A stretch of DNA of 33,958 nt from Herpetosiphonaceae bacterium (GCA_013813565.1 JACCRK010000024.1:1-33958), one strand, 5' to 3'; counted from the first letter of the stretch, positions 16,004 through 24,586 are shown. Numbers and translations are program-made. The notes: generated from the sequence alone by a model not told the origin.

Positions 16004-16540
16004 ATGTCGCCAAAACAACTGATGAGCGAAGACGAAATTCGCCGCGCTCTGACTCGGGTGGCCCACGAGATTGTCGAGCGTAACGACGGCGCTGGCAAGG
16101 TCAGCCTGGTCGGGATCCATCGCCGCGGTGTGCCGCTGGCCCAGCGCCTGGCCACGATTATTGGCGAGTCCGAAAACGTCACAGTTCCGGTTGGTGAGCT
16201 GGATATCGGCCTGTATCGCGACGACCTGCACTCACGCGGCCCGGCCCCGCTGCTTGGGCGCACCCTGCTGCCCGCCATCGATGGACGCATCGTGGTGCTG
16301 GTCGATGACGTTTTTTATACCGGCAGGACCATCCGGGCGGCGCTGAACGAGCTGAGCGACTGGGGCCGGCCAATCGCCATTCAGCTGGCGGTGCTGGTTG
16401 ATCGCGGTCATCGTGAGCTGCCGATTAGGGCCGATTTCGTCGGTAAAAACATCCCTACCGCCCTGTCCGAGCGGGTCAACGTCGTGCTGAACGAAGTTGA
16501 TCAGGCTGATGATGGTGTGTGGATTGTGCAAGGGGCCTGA
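16004..16540 (+). CDS. pyrR: PyrR, pyrimidine operon attenuation regulator / uracil phosphoribosyltransferase
   Basis: RNA-binding regulator of pyr operons and, in many bacteria, a weak uracil phosphoribosyltransferase (uracil + PRPP to UMP). The frame begins earlier with a GTG at 15989, but the ATG at 16004 has AAAGGA 6 bases upstream and starts the 178-residue protein of normal family length. The PRPP-binding loop is at 97-110, [14 protein letters not shown], close to the consensus VLVDDVLYTGRT. Residues 60-76 ([17 protein letters not shown]) match the conserved strand and flexible loop of the family. R78-G-P and the basic face around it would touch RNA. It sits inside the operon it should regulate; the cognate RNA element is at 15090-15121. 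Confidence 0.95.
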   Translation: MSPKQLMSEDEIRRALTRVAHEIVERNDGAGKVSLVGIHRRGVPLAQRLATIIGESENVTVPVGELDIGLYRDDLHSRGPAPLLGRTLLPAIDGRIVVLVDDVFYTGRTIRAALNELSDWGRPIAIQLAVLVDRGHRELPIRADFVGKNIPTALSERVNVVLNEVDQADDGVWIVQGA

Positions 16541-16568
16541 TTTAGTGACCCGTAATGTGCTCAAACCA

Positions 16569-16698
16569 GGCCGCCGCAAAGGCTCGTCGCGCTTTCTTGA
16601 GCTGGTCAAGGCGCAGCATAAGAAAGCGCCGCGCCAGCAGCATTCCCGGCGCCGCAAAGGCTCATCGCGCTTTCTCGATCATATCAAGGCGCAGCAGA
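16569..16698 (+). repeat. Two in-frame 47-base direct repeats before the AAA+ gene
   Basis: Copy 1 at about 16571-16617 and copy 2 at about 16652-16698, offset 81 bases (27 codons). In the frame of the following gene they read RRKGSSRFLELVKAQ and RRKGSSRFLDHIKAQ. Of seven base differences five are at third codon positions and most residue changes are conservative (E/D, V/I, H/Q), which suggests the repeat is translated. The open frame continues back to a GTG at 16545, which would add 71 basic residues to the AAA+ protein. Against this, the last codons before 16758 are atypical and 16758 has its own GGAG. An inverted repeat GCGCTTTCTT/AAGAAAGCGC (16589-16598 and 16620-16629) could also form an RNA stem. 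Confidence 0.6.
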
Positions 16699-16757
16699 CG
16701 GTCGCGCCAGCCACTACCAAGAAACCTGGAGAGGCCAGGGTACACGAGCGGAGATTT

Positions 16758-19664
16758 ATGACTGAAGATCTTGAACTCAATAGTTTGCTCACCCGCTGTG
16801 CGGTCGATCTGCGGGCACGGGTTGAGCGCGAAGAGCTCCGCCCGGCCTTCAACCGCGAGGCTGAAATCAGTACGGTTATTCAGCTGCTCACGTCGAGTGA
16901 ACATCTGCATCCGATTGTTCTCGGCAAGGCGCGCTCCGGCAAAACTGCGCTGGCCCACGAGCTGGCGCGGCGGATTGTGGCTGGCGATGCGCCCGAGTCC
17001 CTGCGCGAGCTGAATATCTATGAGGTCTCGCCGGCCTCGCTGCTGGCCGGCCTGCAGTTCGGCGAGGGCTGGCGGGCCAATGTTGCCACGCTGTTCAATA
17101 AGCTCAGCGAGCTTGGGCCGGTCCTGATCTTTATCCGCGATGTGCACGCGGCGGTTGGCGGCGGCGTCAAGCGCGGCGATGATGATGACGATGATCTCGC
17201 CGCGGCGCTGGAGTCGAGCCTGCGCGATAGCCGCATTAAGGTGATCGCCGAGGCTCGCCCGGATCGCTGGAGCGCCATCGCCGCCGACCGCGAGGCGTTC
17301 GCCGACCTGTTTGCGCCGCTGCATCTGCCCAGGCTGCTGCCCCCGGATGTCGCCGAGATTTTGCGCCAGGTCTCCGAGCGCGTCAGCGCCCGAACCAGCA
17401 TCACGATCGAGCCCGGCGCCCAGGCCACGGTGCTGGATGTGGCCGGACGCTTTATTCTGAACCAGGCGTTTCCGGGCAAGGCGATTGAACTGCTGGAGGA
17501 GGCCGTCCTGCTGGCCGAGCGCGAAAAGGCCACGCGGCTGGAGCACGAGCATATTGTCACGACCTTCGGCACCCGCACCGGGCTGGCCAAGCTGCTGCTC
17601 GATGAAAACGAGCCGTTCGATGAAAATGCCCTCCGCCGCTCGTTCGGCGAACGGGTGCTGGGCCAGGATCCGGCTGTCGCCGCGATGGTTCAGAAGCTGG
17701 CGCTGCTCAAAGCCCGCCTGCACGACCCATCGCGGCCAATGGGCGTGTACTTTTACCTCGGGCCAACCGGAGTCGGCAAGACCGAGCTGGCTAAAACCCT
17801 GGCCGCCAGCCTGTTTGGCAGCGAAGATCGCTTTGTGCGCTTCAATATGGCCGACTACAGCGGCGAGTTCGACTACGCCCAGCTGTTCGGCCGCTCGTGG
17901 GGCGACAGCGATGCCGAGCGGCGCGGCAAGCTCACGATGGCGCTGATCAATTTCCCGTTTGCTGTGCTGCTGCTCGATGAGTTCGAGAAAGCCCACCGCT
18001 CGATCTTCAATCGGTTCCTGCAGCTGTTCGATGAGGGTCTGCTGGTCAACGCGATGGGCGAAGAGGTCAATCTGCGCAACACGATCATTATTATGACTAG
18101 CAATTTTGGCGCGTCGATTGTTCAAGGTGAGACCTGGGGCTTCTCGGCCCGCGAGGGGATCGACGCGGTCGAGCGGCGGGTGCTGCGCGAGACCGAAGAG
18201 TTTTTCTCGCCCGAGTTCATCAACCGCCTCGATGGCGTGACCTTCTTCAAGCCGCTGTCCCAAAGCGATATGCGCCAGATCGCCGCCCGCGAGCTGCGCA
18301 AGCTCTTCGAGCGCGAGGGCTTGGTGCGGCGCGGCGTACAGGTGGAGCTTGACGATGCGGTGCTCGATGTGCTGCTCAAACACGGCTACAGCATTCGCTA
18401 CGGCGCCCGCTATCTGAAGCGCCAGATCGAAAAGATGGTCACCTATCCGCTGGCCTCCACGCTGCTGGCCCGCCCAAGCCAGGCCGGCGGCCTCCTGCGG
18501 CTGTACGTGGCCCGCGAACACATCAAGGCCGCCTGGGTCACCGAGGAGGACGAGCCGCTGCCAGCTCCGGCCGAGGATACCGAAAGCGGCCAGCCGAAAA
18601 CGGTCGAGGAGGCCGCCGAGGTCGTCCTGCAGCTGGGCGCCCGCCTGAAGACGCTAACCGAAACCCTGAATCTGCTCCAGGCCCGCGATCGCCAGGCCGA
18701 GCTGATGGCCGAGATGTCCAGCCCCTCGTTCTGGGATGACCCGGCCAACGCCCAGCTCCAGCTGGCCGACCTGGGCGAGGTCGCCCGCCGGGTGGACCGC
18801 TGCGACGATCTGCTGCGGCTGTACGACGAGGTCGAGCATCTGCTTGAGCGCGTGCGGGACCGCCGCGAGCGCCGCATGTTCCCCGAGCTGCTGCGGGTTG
18901 CCACGCGCATGCAGCGTGAGCTGCGCTTTGCCGAGCTGGAGCTGTGCTTTCGCACCGAGGAGGACTGGAACGACGCCTATGTTGTGGTTGAAAGCAACGC
19001 GGCCGGCCTGCGCTGGGTCCGCCAGTTGACCACAACCTACATCGCCTGGGCTCAGTCGAAGCGCCTGGAAACCGAGGTGGTTGAGGAGACCACCCCCGAC
19101 GATCTGCAGGCCCGCGTGACGCTGCACATCAGCGGCTCCGGCGCCTACGGCCTGCTCAAGGGCGAGATGGGCACCCACCGCATCGCCGAGACCAGCGGCG
19201 AGTCCCGCCAGAAGGCTATCACCCAGGTGCTGGTGATGGTCCTGCCGGTTCCGACCGAGACGATGGCCAAGCTGCCGGTGGTCGAGCTTGATGTTGCCTG
19301 CACACCGGTCCACGCCGTCGGGCAGTTTCTGCGCAAGCTCCGCGCCTCGGCCCGGGCGATCCATACGCCAACCGGTGCGGCCGCGCTGGCGACCGCGCCA
19401 ACCGAGCGTGCCGCCCGCGAGCTGGCCCTGCAGCTGCTCCACGCCCGCCTGCTGTGGAGCCGGCTCGATGGACCGCTAACCGCCGCCGCCGATCCGTGGG
19501 GATCGGTGGTACGCACCTATCACTTTGCCAAGCGCTCGTACATCAAAGATCCCCGCACCAACGTCACCAGCACCAACCCGCGTGAGGTGCTAAACGGCGG
19601 GCTTGACATATTTATTGAGGCGGTGCTGCGTGAGCGATCCAAGGACTTGAACGCGAGCTGCTAG
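16758..19664 (+). CDS. Clp/Hsp100-type double AAA+ ATPase fused to a degenerate release factor 2-like region
   Basis: A 968-residue protein from the ATG at 16758 (GGAG 4 bases upstream), or 1,039 from the GTG at 16545. Residues 1-280 form a Clp-like first AAA+ domain: Walker A G56-K-A-R-S-G-K-T63, but Walker B reads FIRDVH (126-131) where FIDE[IL]H is usual, so hydrolysis is doubtful. Residues 285-600 form an intact-looking second AAA+: Walker A G335-PTGVGKT, Walker B LLLDEFEKAH (404-413), sensor 1 IIMTSN, Arg490 in FINRLD, sensor 2 G549-AR. The D2 pore loop GYVG is replaced (SWGDSD). No Clp N-domain or middle coiled coil is seen. Residues about 618-960 follow release factor 2 along its length: SSPSFWDDP, GAYGLLKGEMGTHRI, HTPTG, and KDPRTNVTSTNPREVLNGGLDIFIEAVL. 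The SPF and GGQ motifs are lost (TSGE; V854-G-Q). It lies between pyrR and pyrB. Role unknown; I infer ribosome-linked remodelling. Confidence 0.9.
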   Translation: MTEDLELNSLLTRCAVDLRARVEREELRPAFNREAEISTVIQLLTSSEHLHPIVLGKARSGKTALAHELARRIVAGDAPESLRELNIYEVSPASLLAGLQFGEGWRANVATLFNKLSELGPVLIFIRDVHAAVGGGVKRGDDDDDDLAAALESSLRDSRIKVIAEARPDRWSAIAADREAFADLFAPLHLPRLLPPDVAEILRQVSERVSARTSITIEPGAQATVLDVAGRFILNQAFPGKAIELLEEAVLLAEREKATRLEHEHIVTTFGTRTGLAKLLLDENEPFDENALRRSFGERVLGQDPAVAAMVQKLALLKARLHDPSRPMGVYFYLGPTGVGKTELAKTLAASLFGSEDRFVRFNMADYSGEFDYAQLFGRSWGDSDAERRGKLTMALINFPFAVLLLDEFEKAHRSIFNRFLQLFDEGLLVNAMGEEVNLRNTIIIMTSNFGASIVQGETWGFSAREGIDAVERRVLRETEEFFSPEFINRLDGVTFFKPLSQSDMRQIAARELRKLFEREGLVRRGVQVELDDAVLDVLLKHGYSIRYGARYLKRQIEKMVTYPLASTLLARPSQAGGLLRLYVAREHIKAAWVTEEDEPLPAPAEDTESGQPKTVEEAAEVVLQLGARLKTLTETLNLLQARDRQAELMAEMSSPSFWDDPANAQLQLADLGEVARRVDRCDDLLRLYDEVEHLLERVRDRRERRMFPELLRVATRMQRELRFAELELCFRTEEDWNDAYVVVESNAAGLRWVRQLTTTYIAWAQSKRLETEVVEETTPDDLQARVTLHISGSGAYGLLKGEMGTHRIAETSGESRQKAITQVLVMVLPVPTETMAKLPVVELDVACTPVHAVGQFLRKLRASARAIHTPTGAAALATAPTERAARELALQLLHARLLWSRLDGPLTAAADPWGSVVRTYHFAKRSYIKDPRTNVTSTNPREVLNGGLDIFIEAVLRERSKDLNASC

Positions 19665-19717
19665 GGGTACGTCAAGCGTCGTGTGACAATCGGGTGTCTC
19701 CGCTGGCTGACGGACCA

Positions 19718-19748
19718 CTAGCTATTAGCTGCTAGCTACGAGCTGCTG
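19718..19748. repeat. AGCT-rich short repeats before pyrB
   Basis: The 116-base gap between the fusion gene and pyrB contains clustered TAGCTA/TAGCTGC/GAGCTGC words; TAGCTA at 19719-19724 and 19733-19738 could pair as a 6-bp stem. No PyrR-type element and no promoter are visible here, so pyrB probably depends on the upstream promoter. Confidence 0.35.
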
Positions 19749-19780
19749 ATTATCGTTGATTTTCAAAGCGGAGCAACCTA

Positions 19781-20728
19781 ATGAACTCACAGTCTACTCC
19801 TGACCGACGGCGCCATATCCTCGACCTTGATGACTGGAGCGCCGAGGAGCTGCGCACTGTGCTCACAATCGGCACCCAGATGAAGGATGTGCTGGCGCGT
19901 CCTGTCAAGCAGGTGCCGACATTGCGCGGCAAAATCGTGGTCAATATGTTCTGGGAGGACAGCACCCGCACCCGTGTCTCGTTTGAGCTGGCCGCCAAAG
20001 CGCTTTCGGCCAACGTGCTGACCGTCGGGGCCAAGGACACCAGCGTCAAAAAAGGCGAGTCGCTGGTTGATACCGTCCGCACGGTTCAGGCGCTTGGCGC
20101 CGACTACATTGTGCTGCGCCATCCCCATAGCGGCGCGCCGTACCTGGTGACGCAGCACTTTCGCGGCTCGGTGATCAACGCCGGCGATGGACGGCACGCC
20201 CACCCATCACAGGCGCTGCTCGATCTGTTCACGATGCACGAGCAGCTTGGCGAGCTGGCCGACAAAAAAATCGTTATCGTCGGCGATGTCCTCCACAGCC
20301 GCGTGGCCCGCTCCAATCTGTGGGCGCTGACCACAATGGGTGCCAAGGTCACCCTGTGCGCGCCGCCAACCCTGATCGGCCCGGCCAGCTACTGGAAAGC
20401 CACCTGGCCGAACGTCACTATCTCCCACAACCTCGACCATGCGGCCGAGGGCGCCGACGTGCTGATGGCCCTGCGGCTCCAGCACGAGCGCATGGAGGGT
20501 GGCCTGCTGCCTTCGCTACGCGAGTACACCCGCCGCTTTGGCCTGAACGCCGCCAGAGTGGCCCTGGCCAGCCCCAACGTGCTGGTGATGCACCCTGGCC
20601 CGATGAACGAGGGCGTTGAGATCACCCCCGATGTGGCGACCGGCCCGCGCTCGGTGATTGAGACCCAGGTGACTAACGGCGTGGCCATGCGGATGGCGAT
20701 GCTCTATCAGCTTGCCGGGGTCAACTAA
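19781..20728 (+). CDS. pyrB: Aspartate carbamoyltransferase catalytic chain
   Basis: Joins carbamoyl phosphate and L-aspartate to N-carbamoyl-L-aspartate, the second step of UMP synthesis. The 315-residue length is normal. The carbamoyl-phosphate loop S61-T-R-T-R65 follows FWED as in the family; H140-A-H-P-S-Q-A-L-L-D is the HPxQ motif; K90-K-G-E-S supplies the lysine loop contributed to the neighbouring subunit; and the late [11 protein letters not shown] motif carries the hinge residues. GCGGAG precedes the ATG by 8 bases. No pyrI regulatory chain is nearby, so it probably works as a simple trimer or in complex with dihydroorotase, as in several class B/C enzymes. It is followed 77 bases later by pyrC. 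Confidence 0.96.
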   Translation: MNSQSTPDRRRHILDLDDWSAEELRTVLTIGTQMKDVLARPVKQVPTLRGKIVVNMFWEDSTRTRVSFELAAKALSANVLTVGAKDTSVKKGESLVDTVRTVQALGADYIVLRHPHSGAPYLVTQHFRGSVINAGDGRHAHPSQALLDLFTMHEQLGELADKKIVIVGDVLHSRVARSNLWALTTMGAKVTLCAPPTLIGPASYWKATWPNVTISHNLDHAAEGADVLMALRLQHERMEGGLLPSLREYTRRFGLNAARVALASPNVLVMHPGPMNEGVEITPDVATGPRSVIETQVTNGVAMRMAMLYQLAGVN

Positions 20729-20805
20729 ACCTGCATCAACAGCGCCCTGCGAACTGGCGCCCGACCGAATCAGTGCTGATCGCTCACTATCACCGGAGGT
20801 GAACC

Positions 20806-22227
20806 ATGACTCGTGTGATTATTAAAAACGGCTGCATTATCGACCCGGCGCGAAAAACAGCCACCGTCGGTGATCTCGTGCTGGAAAATAATATTGTTCA
20901 GGAAGTCATTGATTTTGCAATGGCGCCAACCTCGTATGGCGATGAGGCTCAGTTTATTGACGCCGCCGGCTGCTTTGTCACACCTGGCTTTATCGATATC
21001 CACACCCACTTGCGTGAGCCAGGCTTCGAGGGCAAAGAAACCATCGCCACCGGCATCGATGCGGCCGTCCGCGGCGGCTTTACCACAATTTGCCCGATGC
21101 CCAACACCAACCCGGCCCTCGACTCGGCCTCGATGATCCGCCAGCAGTACGACATCGCCGCCCGCCACAGCCCAATCCACGTCCTGCCAATCGGCACCGT
21201 CACCCTGGGCCGCGAGGGCAAAGTGCTGGCGCCGCTGATTGAACTGGCCGAGGCCGGCGCCCACGGCTTCAGCGACGACGGCGCGCCGGTCTGGGACGCC
21301 CACATCATGCGCCAGGCCCTGCTCTACAGCACAATGACTGGTCGCCCGGTGATGAACCACTGTGAAGATCTCAGCTTGGTGCGTGGGGCGGCGATGAATG
21401 CTGGAGCCATCGCCACCCGGCTGGGGCTGAGTGGCTGGCCGGCCGCTGGCGAAGAAGTGATGATCGCCCGCGATATTGCGCTGGCCGAAGAGACTGGCGG
21501 GCGCCTGCACATCTGCCATGTGACAACCGCTGGCGGAGTGGCGCTGATTCGCAGCGCCAAGGCCCGCGGCGTGCGGGTGACCGCCGAGGTGACGCCGCAT
21601 CACCTGACCATGACCGATCGCTGGGTGCTGGGCAACATGGAGCCCTGGGACGGCAAAGGCCCCTTCGACCCATCGCGCCTCCCGCCCTACGACACGCGCA
21701 CCCGGGTCAGCCCGCCGCTGCGCAGCGCCGACGATGTGATCGCGCTGATCGCCGGCCTGCGCGATGGCACCATCGACGCGATCGCCACCGACCACGCCCC
21801 GCACACCCACGTTGATAAAGAAACCGAGTACGCCAATGCGGCGCCCGGCTTCACCGGCTTTGAGCTGGCTCTGCCCATGCTGATGACGCTCGTCAATACC
21901 ATGCAGATCGATGTGGTCGAGCTTGTCGCCCGCCTGACCCTTGGCCCGGCCGGCATTGTCGATGTGCTTCCGGTTGCGCTCGGCCCCGGCGACCCCGCGA
22001 CGCTGACCATTTTCGACCCCAGCACCACCTGGACCGTCACCCCGGAGGCGTTGGCCTCGAAGGGCAAAAATACCCCACTGATGGGCCAGGAGATGCGCGG
22101 CCAGATTATGCTGACCATGATGGAAGGCCAGATTGTGTTCCGGCGCGATAACTTCGGCGTCGTCAGTCGACGCGAACACGGTGGTGCCGTCGGCAAACTG
22201 GCCGGTGTCTTCGACGAAGAAGAATAA
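20806..22227 (+). CDS. pyrC: Dihydroorotase, class I
   Basis: Cyclises N-carbamoyl-aspartate to dihydroorotate, the third step of UMP synthesis. The 473-residue protein is about 40 residues longer than common class I enzymes, the difference lying mainly in the segment about 272-300 ([17 protein letters not shown]). Zinc ligands and substrate residues are visible: H66-T-H68-L-R (HxH), F155-S-D-D-G, N184-H-C-E-D, H235-I-C-H238-V and T328-D329-H-A-P-H. The ATG follows GGAGGTG with a good gap. It is the last gene of the operon; a hairpin follows. The remaining pyr genes (carAB, pyrD, pyrF, pyrE) are not in the window. Confidence 0.95.
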   Translation: MTRVIIKNGCIIDPARKTATVGDLVLENNIVQEVIDFAMAPTSYGDEAQFIDAAGCFVTPGFIDIHTHLREPGFEGKETIATGIDAAVRGGFTTICPMPNTNPALDSASMIRQQYDIAARHSPIHVLPIGTVTLGREGKVLAPLIELAEAGAHGFSDDGAPVWDAHIMRQALLYSTMTGRPVMNHCEDLSLVRGAAMNAGAIATRLGLSGWPAAGEEVMIARDIALAEETGGRLHICHVTTAGGVALIRSAKARGVRVTAEVTPHHLTMTDRWVLGNMEPWDGKGPFDPSRLPPYDTRTRVSPPLRSADDVIALIAGLRDGTIDAIATDHAPHTHVDKETEYANAAPGFTGFELALPMLMTLVNTMQIDVVELVARLTLGPAGIVDVLPVALGPGDPATLTIFDPSTTWTVTPEALASKGKNTPLMGQEMRGQIMLTMMEGQIVFRRDNFGVVSRREHGGAVGKLAGVFDEEE

Positions 22228-22480
22228 TCCTCCAGGTCCCCATCACCCACACGCGCCGGCGGCGGCTCCCAGCAGCTCCTGGAAGTCGCCGCCGGCACCT
22301 CCAGCCGCTCAAGCCTGGCCACCAGACCGCCGCTTCCGTCAGGACCATAGGGCGCCGCTGCGGCCAAAAAATTAATAAATAGTAGCTAGATTTGCGGGTA
22401 TTTCTTAAAAAAATAGTTACTATGATTAAAACGTATCCCCCTAACAGCCTATACCGCGATAGGACTTGGGTAATACTGTC
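22228..22480. other. Intergenic region between pyrC and rny
   Basis: Part of a 376-base gap. The first part holds the hairpin at 22255-22296; from about 22370 the sequence turns A+T-rich and leads to the promoter at 22481. There is no open frame with coding character and no RNA gene I recognise. Confidence 0.5.
22255..22296 (+). terminator. GC-rich hairpin at the end of the pyrimidine operon
   Basis: GCCGGCGGCG (22255-22264) pairs perfectly with CGCCGCCGGC (22287-22296); inside it CCAG/CTGG pairs again. It begins 28 bases after the pyrC stop. No T run follows, so it may work with Rho or mainly protect the 3' end. Confidence 0.55.
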
Positions 22481-22509
22481 TTGACACTACCTATCAAAAA
22501 GACTATGAT
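22481..22509 (+). promoter_or_regulatory. Promoter of rny
   Basis: Perfect -35 TTGACA (22481-22486), 17-base spacer and -10 TATGAT (22504-22509). It lies about 95 bases before the rny start and predicts a leader of roughly 88 bases. Confidence 0.8.
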
Positions 22510-22603
22510 AGTTTTGGGGAAGTTTTTCTTAGCAATAACTTAATCTCCACTCTACATCAACTTCACACGTTGAACCTTAACAATCGAGCCAGGAGGAAAC
22601 CCT

Positions 22604-24133
22604 GTGGACATTATCTTGCCAGTTCTGGCGCTTGTCATTGGACTGGCGGCTGGTGCCGGTGGAGCGTACCTATGGCTGCAACATCAGTCGCAGGCTCGAC
22701 TTACCCAAACCAAAGCAGCAGCTCAATTACAAATCGAACAAGCCAAAACCGAACACAAAACTTTACTACTCAAGACTCGCGAAGAAGCCCAACAGCTACG
22801 CGAAGAAGGCGAAAACGAACTTCGCACCGCACGGGCGGTGCTCCAGAAACAAGAAGAGCGCTTAGTCCGCAAGGAAGAAACACTGGAGCGCAAGCTGGAT
22901 GGGGTTGAAAAGCGTGAGCGCCAGCTCACCAACCGCGAACGTAGCGTCGAACAATTACATCAGGAAGCGGAACAACTACGGTCAGCCCAAAAGACCGAGC
23001 TGGAACGGATCGCCAACCTCACCAATGAACAAGCCCGTGATATTATTCTCTCTCAAGTTGAACTAGAAACCCGCACTGAAGCTGCCCGCCGAATTCATGA
23101 AATCGAGGCAGCCATCAAGAACGATGCGGATCGAATGGCCCGTAAAATTGTTGGCCTTGCCATCCAACGCTGCGCCTCCGATTACGTTGCCGAAATCACC
23201 GTCAGCACGGTCCAGCTTCCTAGTGAAGAACTTAAAGGCCGGATTATTGGACGCGAAGGCCGCAATATTCGGGCGTTTGAACAGCTCACTGGTGTGGATA
23301 TCATCGTTGATGATACACCGGAAGCCGTTACGCTATCCTGTCACGACCCGGTTCGCCGCGAAGTGGCCCGCCTGACATTGACGCGACTCCTGAAAGACGG
23401 ACGGATCCATCCGGCCCGTATTGAAGAAGTTGCCGAGAAAACCCGGCAGGATATCGAGCAGATTATCCGTGAAGAAGGCGAGCGCGTGGCCTACGAGGCC
23501 AATGTGCAAGGACTTCACCCCGATCTGATCAAGATTCTAGGACGGCTGAAATATCGCACCAGCTATGGTCAGAATGTGCTCCAGCACTCGCTCGAGTGTG
23601 CATTTCTGGCCGGAGCTATGGCGGCAGAAATTGGTGCCAACGTGCAAATTGCCAAAACAGCCGCGTTGCTTCACGACCTGGGCAAGGCCGTCGATCACGA
23701 AGTCCAGGGACCCCACGCATTAATCGGCGCCGATATTGCGCGTCGGCTTGGGCGCAATGCAGCGGTTGTTCACGCAATTGCGGCCCATCATAACGATGAA
23801 GAACCCCAAACAGTCGAGGCATTTCTCGTTCAGGCTGCCGATGCTATTTCGGGTGGCCGGCCTGGAGCACGTCGAGAGACCCTTGATTTATACATCAAAC
23901 GCTTGGAGGCGCTTGAGCACGTTGCAACCTCATTCCCTGGGGTCCAGCGGGCTTTCGCCATTCAGGCCGGACGTGAAGTCCGGGTGCTGGTCCAGCCCGA
24001 TGAGATCGATGATCTGGAAAGTATTCACTTAGCTCGCGATGTTGCTAAAAAAATCGAAAATAGCTTGCAGTATCCGGGCCAGATTAAAGTTACCGTTATT
24101 CGTGAAACCCGTGCCGTGGACTACGCGCGATAG
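22604..24133 (+). CDS. rny: Ribonuclease Y
   Basis: Membrane-bound endoribonuclease that starts decay of many mRNAs. The start is a GTG at 22604 with AGGAGG 6 bases upstream. The 509 residues show the full family layout: membrane helix at about 2-22; a long charged coiled coil at about 28-195; a KH RNA-binding domain with G212-R-I-I-G-R-E-G-R-N; and an HD phosphohydrolase domain with L-L-H357-D358-L-G-K and a second histidine pair in [10 protein letters not shown], which hold the two metals that cleave RNA. Base composition is less G+C-rich than in the pyrimidine operon next door. spoVS follows 63 bases later; the same neighbourhood (rny, ymdB, spoVS) is known from Bacillus, here without ymdB. 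Confidence 0.96.
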   Translation: MDIILPVLALVIGLAAGAGGAYLWLQHQSQARLTQTKAAAQLQIEQAKTEHKTLLLKTREEAQQLREEGENELRTARAVLQKQEERLVRKEETLERKLDGVEKRERQLTNRERSVEQLHQEAEQLRSAQKTELERIANLTNEQARDIILSQVELETRTEAARRIHEIEAAIKNDADRMARKIVGLAIQRCASDYVAEITVSTVQLPSEELKGRIIGREGRNIRAFEQLTGVDIIVDDTPEAVTLSCHDPVRREVARLTLTRLLKDGRIHPARIEEVAEKTRQDIEQIIREEGERVAYEANVQGLHPDLIKILGRLKYRTSYGQNVLQHSLECAFLAGAMAAEIGANVQIAKTAALLHDLGKAVDHEVQGPHALIGADIARRLGRNAAVVHAIAAHHNDEEPQTVEAFLVQAADAISGGRPGARRETLDLYIKRLEALEHVATSFPGVQRAFAIQAGREVRVLVQPDEIDDLESIHLARDVAKKIENSLQYPGQIKVTVIRETRAVDYAR

Positions 24134-24196
24134 ATTAAGAAACCGAGGAGGCGCGAGTCGTGCATGTCAGCAAAGCATTCTATCAAGGAGGCAGCA

Positions 24197-24583
24197 ATGG
24201 CGTATCAGCTTGATCGTTTCAGCAACGAGGAGCAACCACCGATGACCAATGAAGCAGCTCCTGCTTCTGTCGCTCCTGCACACCCACACCGGGGCGATGG
24301 CAAGCCCCACAGCAATGCTGAGGTTTTAAAGGTATCTACTCGCTCACGACCTTCAGCAGTTGCTGGTGCAATTGCTGGTGTTATCCGTGAGGCCGGCCAC
24401 GCTGAGGTACAATCTATCGGGGCAGGCGCAACCAATCAGGCTATCAAGGCAGTGGCAATTGCACGGTCATACTTGCAAGAAGAAGGCGTTGATATTGTAT
24501 GTGTTCCCTCGTTTATTGATGTGGCGATTGATGACGAAGAACGCACTGCAATTCGATTACTGATTAAGAAACACGGCGAATAG
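24197..24583 (+). CDS. spoVS: SpoVS-family protein with N-terminal extension
   Basis: The frame also has an ATG at 24164, but the ATG at 24197 has AAGGAGG 5 bases upstream and is chosen. The last 86 residues (43-128, beginning VLKVSTRSRPSAVAGAIAG and ending LLIKKHGE) correspond to the whole of the usual 86-residue SpoVS, a small Alba-like protein first found as a sporulation factor in Bacillus but also widespread in bacteria that make no spores. Residues 1-42 are an added hydrophilic, Pro- and His-rich tail that I cannot assign. It is probably co-transcribed with rny and followed by a strong terminator. Binding of nucleic acid is inferred from fold; the cellular role outside sporulation is unclear. 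Confidence 0.92.
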   Translation: MAYQLDRFSNEEQPPMTNEAAPASVAPAHPHRGDGKPHSNAEVLKVSTRSRPSAVAGAIAGVIREAGHAEVQSIGAGATNQAIKAVAIARSYLQEEGVDIVCVPSFIDVAIDDEERTAIRLLIKKHGE

Positions 24584-24586
24584 CTG

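Noticed and set aside
16571-16698. Direct repeats considered as insertion-element or attachment-site duplication
   Set aside because: There is no recombinase or transposase, the copies differ in a codon-like pattern and lie in frame with the next gene.
16662-18521. 619-codon minus-strand frame across the AAA+ gene
   Set aside because: Shadow of the AAA+ coding frame; Ala/Gln/Arg-rich with no motif, while the plus strand shows clear Walker motifs.
18600-19664. C-terminal part of the fusion as a functional prfB gene
   Set aside because: GGQ and SPF motifs are missing and no start codon with ribosome-binding site separates it from the AAA+ part, so it cannot serve as RF2.
19718-19748. Second PyrR element before pyrB
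   Set aside because: There is no CNGNGA loop and no terminator with a T run; only AGCT-rich short repeats.
20770-22179. 469-codon minus-strand frame across pyrC
   Set aside because: Antisense to dihydroorotase, which has all its metal ligands; no recognisable domain in the shadow.
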